From JAEUMG01 sp046349315 (GTDB taxonomy: Bacteria > Pseudomonadota > Alphaproteobacteria > Rhizobiales > Aestuariivirgaceae): a stretch of 64,000 bases of DNA. How positions within the stretch are numbered: position 1 is the stretch's first letter; each line of letters begins with the position of its first letter. Of the stretch, positions 1 to 8,396 are shown in pieces. The position numbers were made by a program, and so were the translations under genes. The stretch covers positions 1-64,000 of the forward strand of contig JAXMCQ010000024.1 of assembly GCA_046349315.1 (NCBI GenBank), written 5' to 3'. The notes under the pieces are model-generated. The model had not been told where the DNA came from and did not search any database. It saw only the letters and a program-made list of their open reading frames with translations.

Positions 1-1551
1 CTGGTGACATCAGGACCCGGCGCCACCAATGCGGTGACCGGCCTCACCGACGCGCTCATGGATTCGATCCCGTTGGTCTGCCTGACAGGCCAAGTGCCGA
101 CCCATCTCATCGGCAATGATGCCTTCCAGGAATGCGACACGGTCGGCATCACGCGGCCCTGCACCAAGCACAATTACCTGGTGAAGGACGTGAACGATCT
201 CGCGCGCATCCTGCACGAGGCTTTCTATGTGGCGACGACGGGAAGGCCGGGGCCGGTCGTTGTCGACATCCCGAAGGATGTGCAGTTCGCCAAGGGCAAG
301 TACATTGGCCCGAACAACATCCAGCACAAGACCTATCGTCCGCGCGTGAAGCCTGACCAGAATGCAGTGAAGGCGGCGGTCGAATTGATCGCCAGGGCAA
401 AGCGGCCGATCCTCTACACTGGCGGCGGTGTCATCAATTCAGGTCCGACAGCGTCGAAGTTGCTGCGCGACTTCGCGTCTATGACCGGCATTCCGCTGAC
501 CTCAACGCTGATGGGCCTCGGCGCCTATCCGGCATCCGGCAAGAACTGGCTCGGCATGCTCGGCATGCACGGCACCTACGAAGCCAACATGGCGATGCAT
601 GATTGCGACGTGATGATCAATATCGGGGCGCGCTTCGACGACCGCATCACCGGCAGGATCGATGCGTTCTCACCGGGATCGCGGAAGATCCATGTCGATA
701 TCGATCCCTCGTCGATCAACAAGACGGTGCGCGTCGATATTCCAATCGTCGGCGATTGCGCGCATGCGCTCGAAGACATGATCCGCTTGTGGAAGGCGCA
801 GCAGGTCCATCTCGACAAGGCGGCGATGAAGGACTGGTGGGCCAAGATCGACAAGTGGCGGTCGCGCGATTCGCTTCGCTACAAGCAGCGCAAGGACGTG
901 ATCATGCCGCAATATGCGATCGAGCGGCTGTTCGCGCTGACCCGCGACAAGGATGTCTACATCACCACCGAAGTCGGCCAGCACCAGATGTGGGCGGCGC
1001 AGTTCTTCAAGTTCGACGAACCGAACCGCTGGATGACGTCAGGCGGCCTGGGCACGATGGGCTACGGCCTGCCGGCGACGGTCGGCGTGCAAATGGCGCA
1101 TCCCGATTCGCTTGTCATCGACATCGCGGGCGATGCCTCGGTGCTGATGACCATGCAGGAAATCTCAACTGCGGTTCAATACCGGTTGCCGGTGAAGATC
1201 TTCATCCTCAACAACCAATATATGGGCATGGTGCGCCAGTGGCAGCAATTGCTCCACGGCAATCGCCTGTCCGAGAGCTACATGGATTCGCTGCCTGATT
1301 TCGTGAAGCTGGCGGAAGCCTATGGTGCGGTCGGCATGCGCGCCGAGAAGCCGGCCGAACTCGATGCGGCGATCAAGGAGATGATCGCGGTGAAGCGGCC
1401 GGTGATCTTCGACTGTCGCGTGGCGGCGCTTGCCAATTGCTTCCCGATGATCCCGTCCGGCAAGGCGCATAATGAAATGCTGCTCGGCGAGGACGTGCCC
1501 GATTCCGAGATCGAGGCGGCAGTCGGCGAAGAAGGCAAAGTGCTGGTGTAA
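1..1551 (+). CDS. ilvB: Acetolactate synthase large subunit, 5' end outside the window
   Basis: Catalytic subunit of acetohydroxyacid synthase. It condenses two pyruvates, or pyruvate with 2-oxobutyrate, in the first common step of valine, leucine and isoleucine synthesis, using thiamine diphosphate, FAD and Mg2+. The window opens inside the gene: the reading frame is already open at base 1 and begins within the conserved TSGPGATN motif, so roughly the first 60-80 residues are missing. The thiamine diphosphate motif is visible near the C-terminus as GDASVLMTMQ followed about 25 residues later by NNQYMGMVRQWQ. The central FAD-binding region (NIGARFDDRITG) is intact. It ends 26 bases before the ilvN start and is almost certainly co-transcribed with it. 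Regulation cannot be judged because the promoter lies upstream of the window. Confidence 0.97.
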   Translation: MVTSGPGATNAVTGLTDALMDSIPLVCLTGQVPTHLIGNDAFQECDTVGITRPCTKHNYLVKDVNDLARILHEAFYVATTGRPGPVVVDIPKDVQFAKGKYIGPNNIQHKTYRPRVKPDQNAVKAAVELIARAKRPILYTGGGVINSGPTASKLLRDFASMTGIPLTSTLMGLGAYPASGKNWLGMLGMHGTYEANMAMHDCDVMINIGARFDDRITGRIDAFSPGSRKIHVDIDPSSINKTVRVDIPIVGDCAHALEDMIRLWKAQQVHLDKAAMKDWWAKIDKWRSRDSLRYKQRKDVIMPQYAIERLFALTRDKDVYITTEVGQHQMWAAQFFKFDEPNRWMTSGGLGTMGYGLPATVGVQMAHPDSLVIDIAGDASVLMTMQEISTAVQYRLPVKIFILNNQYMGMVRQWQQLLHGNRLSESYMDSLPDFVKLAEAYGAVGMRAEKPAELDAAIKEMIAVKRPVIFDCRVAALANCFPMIPSGKAHNEMLLGEDVPDSEIEAAVGEEGKVLV

Positions 1552-1577
1552 GGATCGAGGTTAAGGAGATGAACATC

Positions 1578-2132
1578 ATGAGCGCGCAACAGCCGGCCTC
1601 GGCCTATTTCCTCGATGACCGCAAGCAGGTGACGGAGACGCACACACTCGCAGTCGTGGTCGACAACGAACCTGGTGTCCTGGCCCGGGTCATCGGGCTG
1701 TTTTCCGGCCGCGGCTACAATATCGACTCGTTGACGGTGTCGGAGACCGAACACAATGCGCATGTCTCGCGGATCACGATCGTGACGACCGCGACCCCGG
1801 AAGTGATCGTGCAGATTCGGCATCAGCTCGAACGCATGGTGCCGGTGCATTCGGTGGCCGATCTCACCGTGCAGGGTAATGCGATCTCGCGTGAACTGGC
1901 GATGGTGAAGGTGGCGGGCAAGGGCGACAAGCGGGTCGAAGCCTTGCGGCTTGCGGATGCCTTTCGGGCGCGCGTCATCGATGCGACGACCGAGAGCTTC
2001 GTCTTCGAACTGACGGGCAAGACCGACAAGATCGAACAGTTCATCTCGCTGATGATCCCGCTTGGCTTGGTCGAGGTCGCGCGGACCGGAGTCGCTGCGA
2101 TCAGCCGCGGTCCGGAAGGCATGAAGATCTAG
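1578..2132 (+). CDS. ilvN: Acetolactate synthase small (regulatory) subunit
   Basis: Regulatory subunit that binds IlvB, stimulates it and confers valine feedback inhibition. The 184-residue protein begins with an ACT domain after a short lead (THTLAVVVDNEPGVLARVIG, then FSGRGYNIDSLTV) and continues with the C-terminal ALS_ss_C domain. This is the usual length for bacterial IlvN. Two in-frame ATGs exist: the one at 1569 abuts the AAGGAG ribosome-binding site at 1563-1568 and leaves no spacing, while the one at 1578 has a 9-base spacing, so 1578 is chosen. It sits directly behind ilvB. A palindromic repeat follows about 50 bases after the stop and probably ends the transcript. Confidence 0.97.
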   Translation: MSAQQPASAYFLDDRKQVTETHTLAVVVDNEPGVLARVIGLFSGRGYNIDSLTVSETEHNAHVSRITIVTTATPEVIVQIRHQLERMVPVHSVADLTVQGNAISRELAMVKVAGKGDKRVEALRLADAFRARVIDATTESFVFELTGKTDKIEQFISLMIPLGLVEVARTGVAAISRGPEGMKI

Positions 2133-2183
2133 CAGGCCATGTAGCAGCTTGTGAGATTTGATCCGTACACGAACCGTCATGCC

Positions 2184-2240
2184 AGTTCTCCTTCTCCCCG
2201 CTTGCGGGGAGAAGGTGTCCGCAGGGCGGATGAGGGGCAC
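2184..2240. repeat. Intergenic palindromic repeat behind ilvN
   Basis: The arms CCTTCTCCCCGC and GCGGGGAGAAGG (2190-2215) form a near-perfect stem with a two-base loop, followed by the tail GTGTCCGCAGGGCGGATGAGGGGC. Elements of this form are scattered through rhizobial genomes. It can act as a transcription terminator for ilvBN. The rest of the gap 2133-2370 shows no gene. Confidence 0.75.
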
Positions 2241-2370
2241 TTCTCGCCATGACCGCTTAACATAGGGCGAACCTCGTCAAGCAAAAAAGGCAAAGGACGA
2301 ATCTGCCCTCTCAGTGTTTATCTCGAGCCTCGCCTGACGAGCGACTCAAATGCGAGCTTGCGCGGACCCG

Positions 2371-2865
2371 CTAGGTTGCCATGCCAAGGGCCGTGGAGAT
2401 GTCGCGAAGCGTCGCCTTCTCGGCATCGCTTACCCGGACACCGCCTACGCCAAGAAACGAACCTTCCACGGTTGCTTCCGCGACCTTCTGGCTGATCTCG
2501 CGAAGCCAGGTCTTGAACGCTGCCGCCTCGCCGGGGGCCTTGGCATCGACGATGACGGTGACCTCCCTGAGGCTCGCCAAGGAGCGCTGTACGCATTCCT
2601 TGGCCTCTGCGTGAGCAAAGCGATCGCGCATTGCAAGGATGTTCCCATCCTTGGATTTTTCAAAATCAGCAATCGCGGCCTTGATGAACTCGTTGGATTT
2701 GGGGTCGCGCTTGGCCGCAACCAGCGCGGGGAGGCCTGCAGCAGCTTCCTTGAAAGTGCCCCACCAGCCGCTTGGCGCGACGGCGGATACGGCGATGCCG
2801 GCAGCTATGATGCTCTCCAGAACTTTGCTCCATTCTTCCGGCGTGAAGTCGTTCTTGTTGGCCAT
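2371..2865 (-). CDS. Hypothetical protein, 164 residues, probably cytoplasmic
   Basis: I do not recognise a named family. The protein begins MANKNDFTPEEWSKVLES, has an alanine-rich helix (IIAAGIAVSAVAPSGWWGTF), then a largely helical charged region with the segment NEFIKAAIADFEKSKDGN and a basic/acidic C-terminal half ending in RDISTALGMAT. No signal peptide or cysteine motif is evident. The frame is open for 36 further codons upstream, but the ATG at 2865 is preceded by GGGGGA at good spacing and gives a more natural N-terminus. It is transcribed alone, convergent with ilvN and divergent from pdxJ. Composition matches the neighbouring genes, so it looks like a real native gene of unknown function. 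Confidence 0.75.
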   Translation of the reverse strand: MANKNDFTPEEWSKVLESIIAAGIAVSAVAPSGWWGTFKEAAAGLPALVAAKRDPKSNEFIKAAIADFEKSKDGNILAMRDRFAHAEAKECVQRSLASLREVTVIVDAKAPGEAAAFKTWLREISQKVAEATVEGSFLGVGGVRVSDAEKATLRDISTALGMAT

Positions 2866-3064
2866 GACCGTTTCCCCCGAAATCACTGTCCCTGCGAAGT
2901 ATTCCTTCCCCCTAGTTACGATGCCGGGATGGTCCAGTGTCAAGATCGGTGGCAGGCCGCCGGTACGGGCCAAAGTGGTCTGCTAGAAATCTCTCCGACT
3001 GGCTGTTTCTTGCGATCCACATTACCGGTAGTCACGGGGCTATCGATAATAAGGATGGCGTGCC

Positions 3065-3802
3065 GTGCCCGTTAATCTGTCCGTCAACGTGAATGCGATC
3101 GCGTTTCTTCGCAACCGGAGGAACCTGCCATGGCCGAGCGTCGAAGGCATTGGCCGGATTGCGCTCGAAGCGGGTGCGCACGGATTGACGGTTCATCCAC
3201 GACCAGATGAACGGCATATCCGCAAGAGCGACGTTCCTTTGTTGCGCGACCTGATCCGCAAGGATTTTCCGGGCCGCGAATACAATATCGAAGGCAATCC
3301 GGATGCGAATTTCGTGACGCTGGTCGAAGCGACAAAGCCCGATCAGGTCACGCTGGTACCCGATGATATTCGCCAGTCCACTTCAGATCACGGCTGGAAC
3401 ATCCAGGCGCACCGCGGCTTCCTGCGCGATGTGGTGGGCCGGCTCAAATCCGGCGGCATGCGCGTATCGCTGTTCATCGATGCCGAGCCCGATCTGCCGT
3501 TCCTTGCCGCCGAGGTTGGGGCTGATCGCGTTGAAATCTTCACCGGGCCCTATGGCGGTGCCTTCGAGCCGAAGCTTCGTGAGCGTGAATTCGATCGCGT
3601 TGTGGCGACGGGCAAGGCCGCCGCAGAGGCGAAGGTCGGGCTCAACGCCGGGCATGATCTGACCCGCGAAAACCTGCCGCCACTGGTGAGAGCGCTGCCC
3701 AATCTTCTCGAAGTCTCGATTGGGCACGCGATCACCGCCGATGCATTGGTGCTCGGCATGGCGGAGGCTGTTCGGCAATTCCGCTACGCGTGTGGGCAAT
3801 AA
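3065..3802 (+). CDS. pdxJ: Pyridoxine 5'-phosphate synthase
   Basis: Condenses 3-amino-2-oxopropyl phosphate with 1-deoxy-D-xylulose 5-phosphate, the ring-closing step of DXP-dependent vitamin B6 synthesis, in the cytoplasm. The 245-residue TIM-barrel protein has the usual length and family landmarks: N-terminal NLSVNVNAIAFLRN, the HPRPDERHIR loop, YNIEGNPD, a phosphate-binding GPYGGAF segment, and NAGHDLTRENLP near the end. Translation starts at a GTG at 3065. The ATG ten bases upstream is in another frame, and AAGGAT at about 3050-3055 is a plausible ribosome-binding site. A flavin monooxygenase gene follows after 61 bases on the same strand. A link between the two is not evident. Confidence 0.96.
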   Translation: MPVNLSVNVNAIAFLRNRRNLPWPSVEGIGRIALEAGAHGLTVHPRPDERHIRKSDVPLLRDLIRKDFPGREYNIEGNPDANFVTLVEATKPDQVTLVPDDIRQSTSDHGWNIQAHRGFLRDVVGRLKSGGMRVSLFIDAEPDLPFLAAEVGADRVEIFTGPYGGAFEPKLREREFDRVVATGKAAAEAKVGLNAGHDLTRENLPPLVRALPNLLEVSIGHAITADALVLGMAEAVRQFRYACGQ

Positions 3803-3863
3803 ACGTCTTTTTGTTTCCCCATCCGCCTCGTAGATTGCCGGCCCAACGCCGGACGGTTATCGC

Positions 3864-5090
3864 TTGCAGCCCCTTTCCATCGCCATCGCCGGATGCGGTC
3901 CTGCCGGACTTGCGGCTGCGCTTGCCTTGTCCCGGCAGGGACATGCAATCCAGCTTTTCGATCAGTTCGATATTCCGCGGCCCTTGGGGTCAGGGCTCAT
4001 CCTGCAACCGCCGGGTCTCGCGGTTCTCGACTGGCTCGGGCCAGGGCCGTCATTACGCCGGCTCGGCCAGCCGCTCGACCGGCTCTATGGACGAGCGATC
4101 GGTTCAGGGCGCGTCGTTCTGGATGTGAAGTACAAGGCACTTGGGCCGAGCCTTCGCGGGCTTGGGGTGCATCGCGCAGCACTTTTCAACGTTCTTCACG
4201 AAGCGGTGCTTGCTGCCGGCCTGCCGATTGCCAGCTCGCGCCGGATCATCGCGCTCAATCGCGCAAGCGATGGCCGTCCCAAACTTTCAGCGCATGATGG
4301 CGCGCAGTTTGGCCCCTTCGATCTGGTGATCGACGCGTTGGGATCACGATCGCCACTGATCGAGCATGCGGCCGCTCCCGTACAGCGACGGCGACTCGAC
4401 TACGGCGCCATCTGGGCAAGTCTTCCGTGGGCCGGCGCTTTCGATCCGCATGCGCTCGAGCAGCGCTACCGCGAAGCTTCCGTGATGATCGGCGTACTGC
4501 CGATCGGGCGGCTCGCGGAAGGAGAGGGGGCGCAGGCGGCTTTCTTCTGGAGCCTCAAGACCGATGACTATCCGTCCTGGCAGCGGGACGGCCTAGAGCG
4601 CTGGAAAGATCGCGTTCGCGGGTTCTGGCCGGATACGGAGGTGCTTCTCGACCATATCCGCGATCCCGGGCAGCTCACGCTCGCTTCCTATGGTCACCAC
4701 ACTTTGCCATTGCCCTTCGGCGAGCGGATCGTGTTCATCGGCGACAGCGCGCATTCGACGAGCCCGCAGCTCGGGCAGGGCGCGAACATGGCCTTGCTCG
4801 ATGTGGCGGCCTTGGCGCAGGCTCTCGAGAACGACGACGATCTGGCTACGGCGCTTTCGGCCTATGGGCGGTTGCGGCGCCTACATGTGCGGCTCTATCA
4901 GGCGCTGTCGGTCGTGTTCACGCCATTCTACCAGTCGGACAGCCGCATCTTGCCTTTGATACGGGACCAACTGGTGTCGCCCGTCAGCCGCATGCCGGGC
5001 GCAACCAGGCTTCTGGCCGGGGTTGTTGCCGGTCTCGTTGTGAACCCGCTTTCAGGCCTGCGGAGCTTCAGAGCTGCGTCCGGGGCATAG
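3864..5090 (+). CDS. FAD-dependent monooxygenase of the UbiH/PHBH type
   Basis: Predicted class A flavoprotein monooxygenase of 408 residues. The N-terminal dinucleotide fold reads IAIAGCGPAGLAAALALSR. The second FAD motif, GDSAHSTSPQLGQGANMALL, lies around residue 290. An LxxxGVHRAAL-like ring-binding segment (LRGLGVHRAALFNVL) lies in the middle. Substrate is unknown; relatives hydroxylate aromatics, ubiquinone precursors or halogenate. A TTG at 3864 is the only workable start, since no in-frame ATG or GTG lies upstream before a stop. It lies between pdxJ and ilvC on the same strand, so it may be part of a read-through transcript. A role in B6 or branched-chain metabolism cannot be inferred from position alone. 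Confidence 0.85.
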   Translation: MQPLSIAIAGCGPAGLAAALALSRQGHAIQLFDQFDIPRPLGSGLILQPPGLAVLDWLGPGPSLRRLGQPLDRLYGRAIGSGRVVLDVKYKALGPSLRGLGVHRAALFNVLHEAVLAAGLPIASSRRIIALNRASDGRPKLSAHDGAQFGPFDLVIDALGSRSPLIEHAAAPVQRRRLDYGAIWASLPWAGAFDPHALEQRYREASVMIGVLPIGRLAEGEGAQAAFFWSLKTDDYPSWQRDGLERWKDRVRGFWPDTEVLLDHIRDPGQLTLASYGHHTLPLPFGERIVFIGDSAHSTSPQLGQGANMALLDVAALAQALENDDDLATALSAYGRLRRLHVRLYQALSVVFTPFYQSDSRILPLIRDQLVSPVSRMPGATRLLAGVVAGLVVNPLSGLRSFRAASGA

Positions 5091-5169
5091 GTCCCGATCT
5101 GGCCATTAGGCTTGCCTTCCAGGCAGGCGGCGGCTATGCCCGGCCACGATTTCAACGGGGTTTGAGCAC

Positions 5170-6189
5170 ATGCGCGTTTACTACGACCGGGATGCCGACG
5201 TTAACCTGATCAAGGGCAAGAAAGTCTGCATCATTGGCTATGGCAGCCAGGGGCGGGCGCATGCCCTCAACCTGCATGATTCCGGCGCCAAGAATGTCGC
5301 GGTAGCGCTGCGCCCCGGTTCGGCGACGGCCAAGAAGGCGGAAGCCGACGGTCTCAAGGTCATGTCGGTTCCGGAAGCGGCCAAGTGGGCCGACCTCATG
5401 ATGATGGCGACGCCGGACGAATTGCAGGCCGATATCTGGCGCGACGAGATCGCCCCCAACATCCGCGACGGCGCGGCAATCGCCTTCGCCCATGGCCTCA
5501 ACATCCATTTCAACCTGATCGAGCCGAAGAAGACGATCGACGTTCTCATGATCGCGCCGAAAGGCCCCGGCCACACGGTGCGCGGCGAGTATCAGAAGGG
5601 GGGCGGCGTGCCCTGCCTCATCGCCATCCATCAGGATGCCTCTGGCAATGCGCATGACCTCGCACTCTCCTATGCCAGCGCGATCGGCGGCGGCCGTTCG
5701 GGAATCATCGAGACGACCTTCAAGGAAGAATGCGAGACCGATCTCTTCGGCGAGCAGGTGGTGCTGTGCGGCGGCCTGGTCGAGCTGATCCGCTCCGGCT
5801 TCGAGACCCTGGTCGAGGCGGGCTATGCACCGGAGATGGCCTATTTCGAGTGTCTCCACGAAGTGAAGCTGATCGTCGACCTCATCTATGAAGGCGGCAT
5901 CGCCAATATGAACTATTCGATCTCCAATACGGCCGAGTTCGGCGAGTATCATACCGGTCCGCGCATCATCACGGACGAGACGCGCAAGGAGATGAAGAAG
6001 GTTCTGAAGGATATTCAGACCGGCGCCTTCACCTCCGAATGGATTCGCGAATGCAAGGCCGGCCAGCCCAAGTTCAAGGCGACGCGGCGGGTCAATGACT
6101 CGCATCCCATCGAGGACGTGGGTGAAAAACTGCGCGCGATGATGCCGTGGATCTCCAAGAACAAGCTTGTCGACAAGGCTCGGAACTAG
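5170..6189 (+). CDS. ilvC: Ketol-acid reductoisomerase (NADP+)
   Basis: Class I ketol-acid reductoisomerase, the second shared step of valine and isoleucine synthesis: Mg2+-dependent alkyl migration followed by NADPH reduction of 2-acetolactate or 2-aceto-2-hydroxybutyrate. At 339 residues it has the short bacterial form. The Rossmann motif is IIGYGSQGRAHALNLHDSG, followed by the family signature PKGPGHTVR and the metal-binding EECETDLFGEQ in the C-terminal knotted domain. It lies 3.0 kb downstream of ilvN, separated by three genes. No leader peptide or attenuator could be seen in the 79-base upstream gap. Its 3' end overlaps a GNAT gene. Confidence 0.99.
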   Translation: MRVYYDRDADVNLIKGKKVCIIGYGSQGRAHALNLHDSGAKNVAVALRPGSATAKKAEADGLKVMSVPEAAKWADLMMMATPDELQADIWRDEIAPNIRDGAAIAFAHGLNIHFNLIEPKKTIDVLMIAPKGPGHTVRGEYQKGGGVPCLIAIHQDASGNAHDLALSYASAIGGGRSGIIETTFKEECETDLFGEQVVLCGGLVELIRSGFETLVEAGYAPEMAYFECLHEVKLIVDLIYEGGIANMNYSISNTAEFGEYHTGPRIITDETRKEMKKVLKDIQTGAFTSEWIRECKAGQPKFKATRRVNDSHPIEDVGEKLRAMMPWISKNKLVDKARN

Positions 6190-6649
6190 TCCGCTCCTCA
6201 TCCGGCGCGCGATCGCGGCTGAGGCGGAAATCCTCAGCCGGCTTGCCTTCCGCGCCAAAGCCTCGCACGGCTATGACGCCGCCTTCATGGAGGCGTGCCG
6301 GGCCGAACTGACTGTCACGCCAGCCGACTTTGCCAAGCGCATGTTCTGGGCGGCAGAATCTGAAGGGCAGGTCGTGGGATTTGCGGGCCTCTGGCCGGCA
6401 GCCGATGGTGCGTCAGAGGTCGATCCGCTCTATGTCGAGCCGGAACAGCAGGGCGCAGGCATCGGGCGTTTGCTGTGGGCCGCACTCGAAGCGCATGCAC
6501 GCGAAACAGGGGCGAAACGGATCGTCCTCGATTCCGATCCGCATGCCGTGGGCTTTTATGAACGCATGGGCTGCCGGGTGATCGGCGAGGCCCCGTCGGG
6601 ATCGATCCCGGGGCGCATGCTGCCGCGCATAGAGAAGGTTCTCGCATAG
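6167..6649 (+). CDS. GNAT family N-acetyltransferase
   Basis: Predicted acetyl-CoA-dependent acetyltransferase of 160 residues, a typical single GNAT domain. The acetyl-CoA pyrophosphate loop is visible as VEPEQQGAGIGRLLWAALEA, preceded by the beta-4 strand EVDPLYV and followed by IVLDSDPHAVGFYERMGCRV. Acceptor substrate is unknown. The best start is a TTG at 6167 inside the end of ilvC (23-base overlap), implying translational coupling; no later start would keep the first beta strand. The last 335 bases are also open on the opposite strand as an abnormal extension of the FUSC gene. Confidence 0.82.
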   Translation: MSTRLGTSPLLIRRAIAAEAEILSRLAFRAKASHGYDAAFMEACRAELTVTPADFAKRMFWAAESEGQVVGFAGLWPAADGASEVDPLYVEPEQQGAGIGRLLWAALEAHARETGAKRIVLDSDPHAVGFYERMGCRVIGEAPSGSIPGRMLPRIEKVLA

Positions 6650-7784
6650 CGGAGTACGGCGCCCCCACCCTAACCCCTCCCCACAGTGGGGGAGGGGATT
6701 GAGATGGGCGTTGGACTGCTTCGGCGCTGCGCTTGGCGAGATCGCGCAGGTCGTCGCCCAGCTGCTCGAGCGCGAAGCGCAAGGTGAAGAGACGTTCCGC
6801 CTCCGTCGTCGCTTCTGGGATGCCGGCATGCGCACATTGGTCGAGCGCCAGAACGTAGCTTCGCAACGCAGCTTGATAGGCGTCGATCGCAGGCGGTGGC
6901 GTGTCGTCGCTCAAGGTTGCGGCAATGGCGTTGAGCGTCGAAATCGTGGCCTTCTTCACATCTTCGAGTGGAGTACTCAGCATCGGAAGCAGGGCTTGCG
7001 GTAATGGCTTCGCCGCGGCGCGACCGATCATCACGAGATCATGGCGAACGCGATAGAGCGTGCGGACGACAGGCTCCGGATCGCTGGTATCGGAAAAGCG
7101 CATGCGCTTTTCGCGCGAGGCTTCTTCGGCGGCGGCCTCAGCCTGCTTGATGCCGGCGCGGATGCGGGCGTGGATCGGCTGCGCACCCTGGCGCCCGGTT
7201 CCGGCGAGGAGGCCCTCGACCAACACATCCATCAATTCGGCATTCGTGGCGACGACCTTGGCCGCGGCAGCGCGCAACTGTTCTTGCGCGCGGGCGGGAA
7301 AGACGAAGATCGAAACGGCTAGCGCTATGACATTGCCGAGCGCGATCTCAAAGACGCGGTCCAGCGCGGTTGCGACAGGCGCGCCCGCATGCGGACCATA
7401 GGTCGGAACCAGCATGATGACGGCGGTCACCGGCGCCACGCGGAACGCAGGATTGACGGCTGCGAGATAGGCGAGGGGAACGACGGCGACGATGATCGCC
7501 AGGGCGATTTCGAGAGCACTCGAATGCGGCAACAGGATCGCCACCAGTGCGCCGACCGCCGCACCGGCAAGCGTTCCCCACAGCCGGTCGAGGGCGGCCT
7601 TGAGCGAGCCGCCAATACTCGTCTGGACGACGATGACCGCGGTGATGACTGCCCAATAGCCTTGCGGCACCTCCAGGAGGGCGATGGCGATCAGCGTGGT
7701 GGCGACGGCGATGACGACGCGCAATGCCTGGCGCCATTCGGCGGGATGGGCGCGCAGATAGTTTAGGGGATTCCAGACCGTCAT
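6315..7784 (-). CDS. FUSC-family inner-membrane protein with an aberrant 3' extension
   Basis: Resembles the aromatic-acid exporter / fusaric-acid-resistance (FUSC, YccS-like) family. The N-terminal half carries about six hydrophobic helices (LRVVIAVATTLIAIALLEV, YWAVITAVIVVQTSIGGSL, and a helix near residue 150, VIALAVSIFVFPA), followed by a soluble helical region rich in Ala, Glu and Arg. The recognisable protein ends around residue 360 (LAKRSAEAVQ). Beyond that the frame reads straight through the palindromic repeat at 6664-6697 (SPPPLWGGVRVG) and then about 110 codons antisense to the GNAT gene in low-complexity Arg/Pro-rich sequence, with no stop until 6315. The extension is therefore likely acquired and non-functional. 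Its start overlaps the preceding gene by ATGA, so the two form an operon. Confidence 0.75.
   Translation of the reverse strand: MTVWNPLNYLRAHPAEWRQALRVVIAVATTLIAIALLEVPQGYWAVITAVIVVQTSIGGSLKAALDRLWGTLAGAAVGALVAILLPHSSALEIALAIIVAVVPLAYLAAVNPAFRVAPVTAVIMLVPTYGPHAGAPVATALDRVFEIALGNVIALAVSIFVFPARAQEQLRAAAAKVVATNAELMDVLVEGLLAGTGRQGAQPIHARIRAGIKQAEAAAEEASREKRMRFSDTSDPEPVVRTLYRVRHDLVMIGRAAAKPLPQALLPMLSTPLEDVKKATISTLNAIAATLSDDTPPPAIDAYQAALRSYVLALDQCAHAGIPEATTEAERLFTLRFALEQLGDDLRDLAKRSAEAVQRPSQSPPPLWGGVRVGAPYSAMREPSLCAAACAPGSIPTGPRRSPGSPCVHKSPRHADRNRGRSVSPLFRVHALRVRPTANARCLRPAVPARHRADRPLTHHRLPARGPQIPRPALQILPPRTCAWQSRLA
6664..6697. repeat. CCCCTCCCC palindromic repeat inside the FUSC reading frame
   Basis: The arms CCCCTCCCC (6674-6682) and GGGGGAGGGG (6688-6697) flank a five-base loop, preceded by CCCACCCTAA. 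The same family recurs at 33197, 37153 and, in a looser form, 58763. Here it lies between the 3' ends of the convergent GNAT and FUSC genes and has become coding in the FUSC frame. Confidence 0.75.
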
Positions 7785-8359
7785 CGTTTCAATTCGAGGA
7801 TGTCGAGCTTGGATTCGAACTTTGGTGCGGGAAACTCCATGAGCAGTTCCTGCGGGCCAGAGCGGAAGACATAGGCGACCTGGTCGCGCTCGGCGTCCCT
7901 GCCGTAGTCGATGGGCTTGTCCCGGCTGTAATGGAGCGCGCCGAGATAGACGAGGCGGTCGTCGCCGTCGTCATAGAAGCGGCCCGACGTCCGCTGCGAG
8001 CCGCTTGTCTTCACCAGATACCATCCCGATCCGTCGTCACTGATGCGGCAATCGAACCAATCATAGATGGTGAGCGGCAACACGCCGCCGAGCTTGATGG
8101 TGCGGCATTTCCATTTGCCTGTCGGGTCGAAACCGTCGCGGAAGGTCAGGTGCGATTCTCCGAGGATCTTTTTCAACACTGCCACATCAGCGGCTGATCC
8201 GCCTGCCTCGGCCTCGGTGATGGCTTCGGCACGCGTGGAGGCGTAAGCGGCGAGGCGCGCCTTGTCGGCTGCCGTCATCTTGGCGTCGAGCTCGCCGTCG
8301 GCGTGGGCGCTGCCGGCGAGACCGAGAAAGAGCAAAGCCAATATACAAACGCCGCGCAT
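7781..8359 (-). CDS. Exported DUF4893-like protein
   Basis: A 192-residue protein with a clear Sec signal peptide (MRGVCILALLFLGLAGSAHA, cleavage after AHA). The mature part begins with a helical lead (DAKMTAADKARLAAYASTRA), continues with a conserved-looking block (GKWKCRTIKLGGVLPLTIYD) and a beta-rich region ending FESKLDILELKR. It matches my recollection of DUF4893 proteins, which have no known function; that assignment is from memory. The frame is open 40 codons further upstream, but the ATG at 8359 yields the signal peptide and is chosen. Its stop overlaps the FUSC start by ATGA. It diverges from the Nudix gene across a 37-base gap. Confidence 0.8.
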   Translation of the reverse strand: MRGVCILALLFLGLAGSAHADGELDAKMTAADKARLAAYASTRAEAITEAEAGGSAADVAVLKKILGESHLTFRDGFDPTGKWKCRTIKLGGVLPLTIYDWFDCRISDDGSGWYLVKTSGSQRTSGRFYDDGDDRLVYLGALHYSRDKPIDYGRDAERDQVAYVFRSGPQELLMEFPAPKFESKLDILELKR

Positions 8360-8396
8360 GACGGGCGAACTCCCAGCTGATAGCTTCTCGCGTTCA

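Noticed and set aside
5152..6258. Long open frame of 368 codons on the minus strand opposite ilvC
   Set aside because: It is the complement of a strongly conserved gene with identical boundaries; the product is Arg/His/Asp-rich with no family features. It is an antisense shadow caused by GC-rich codon use.
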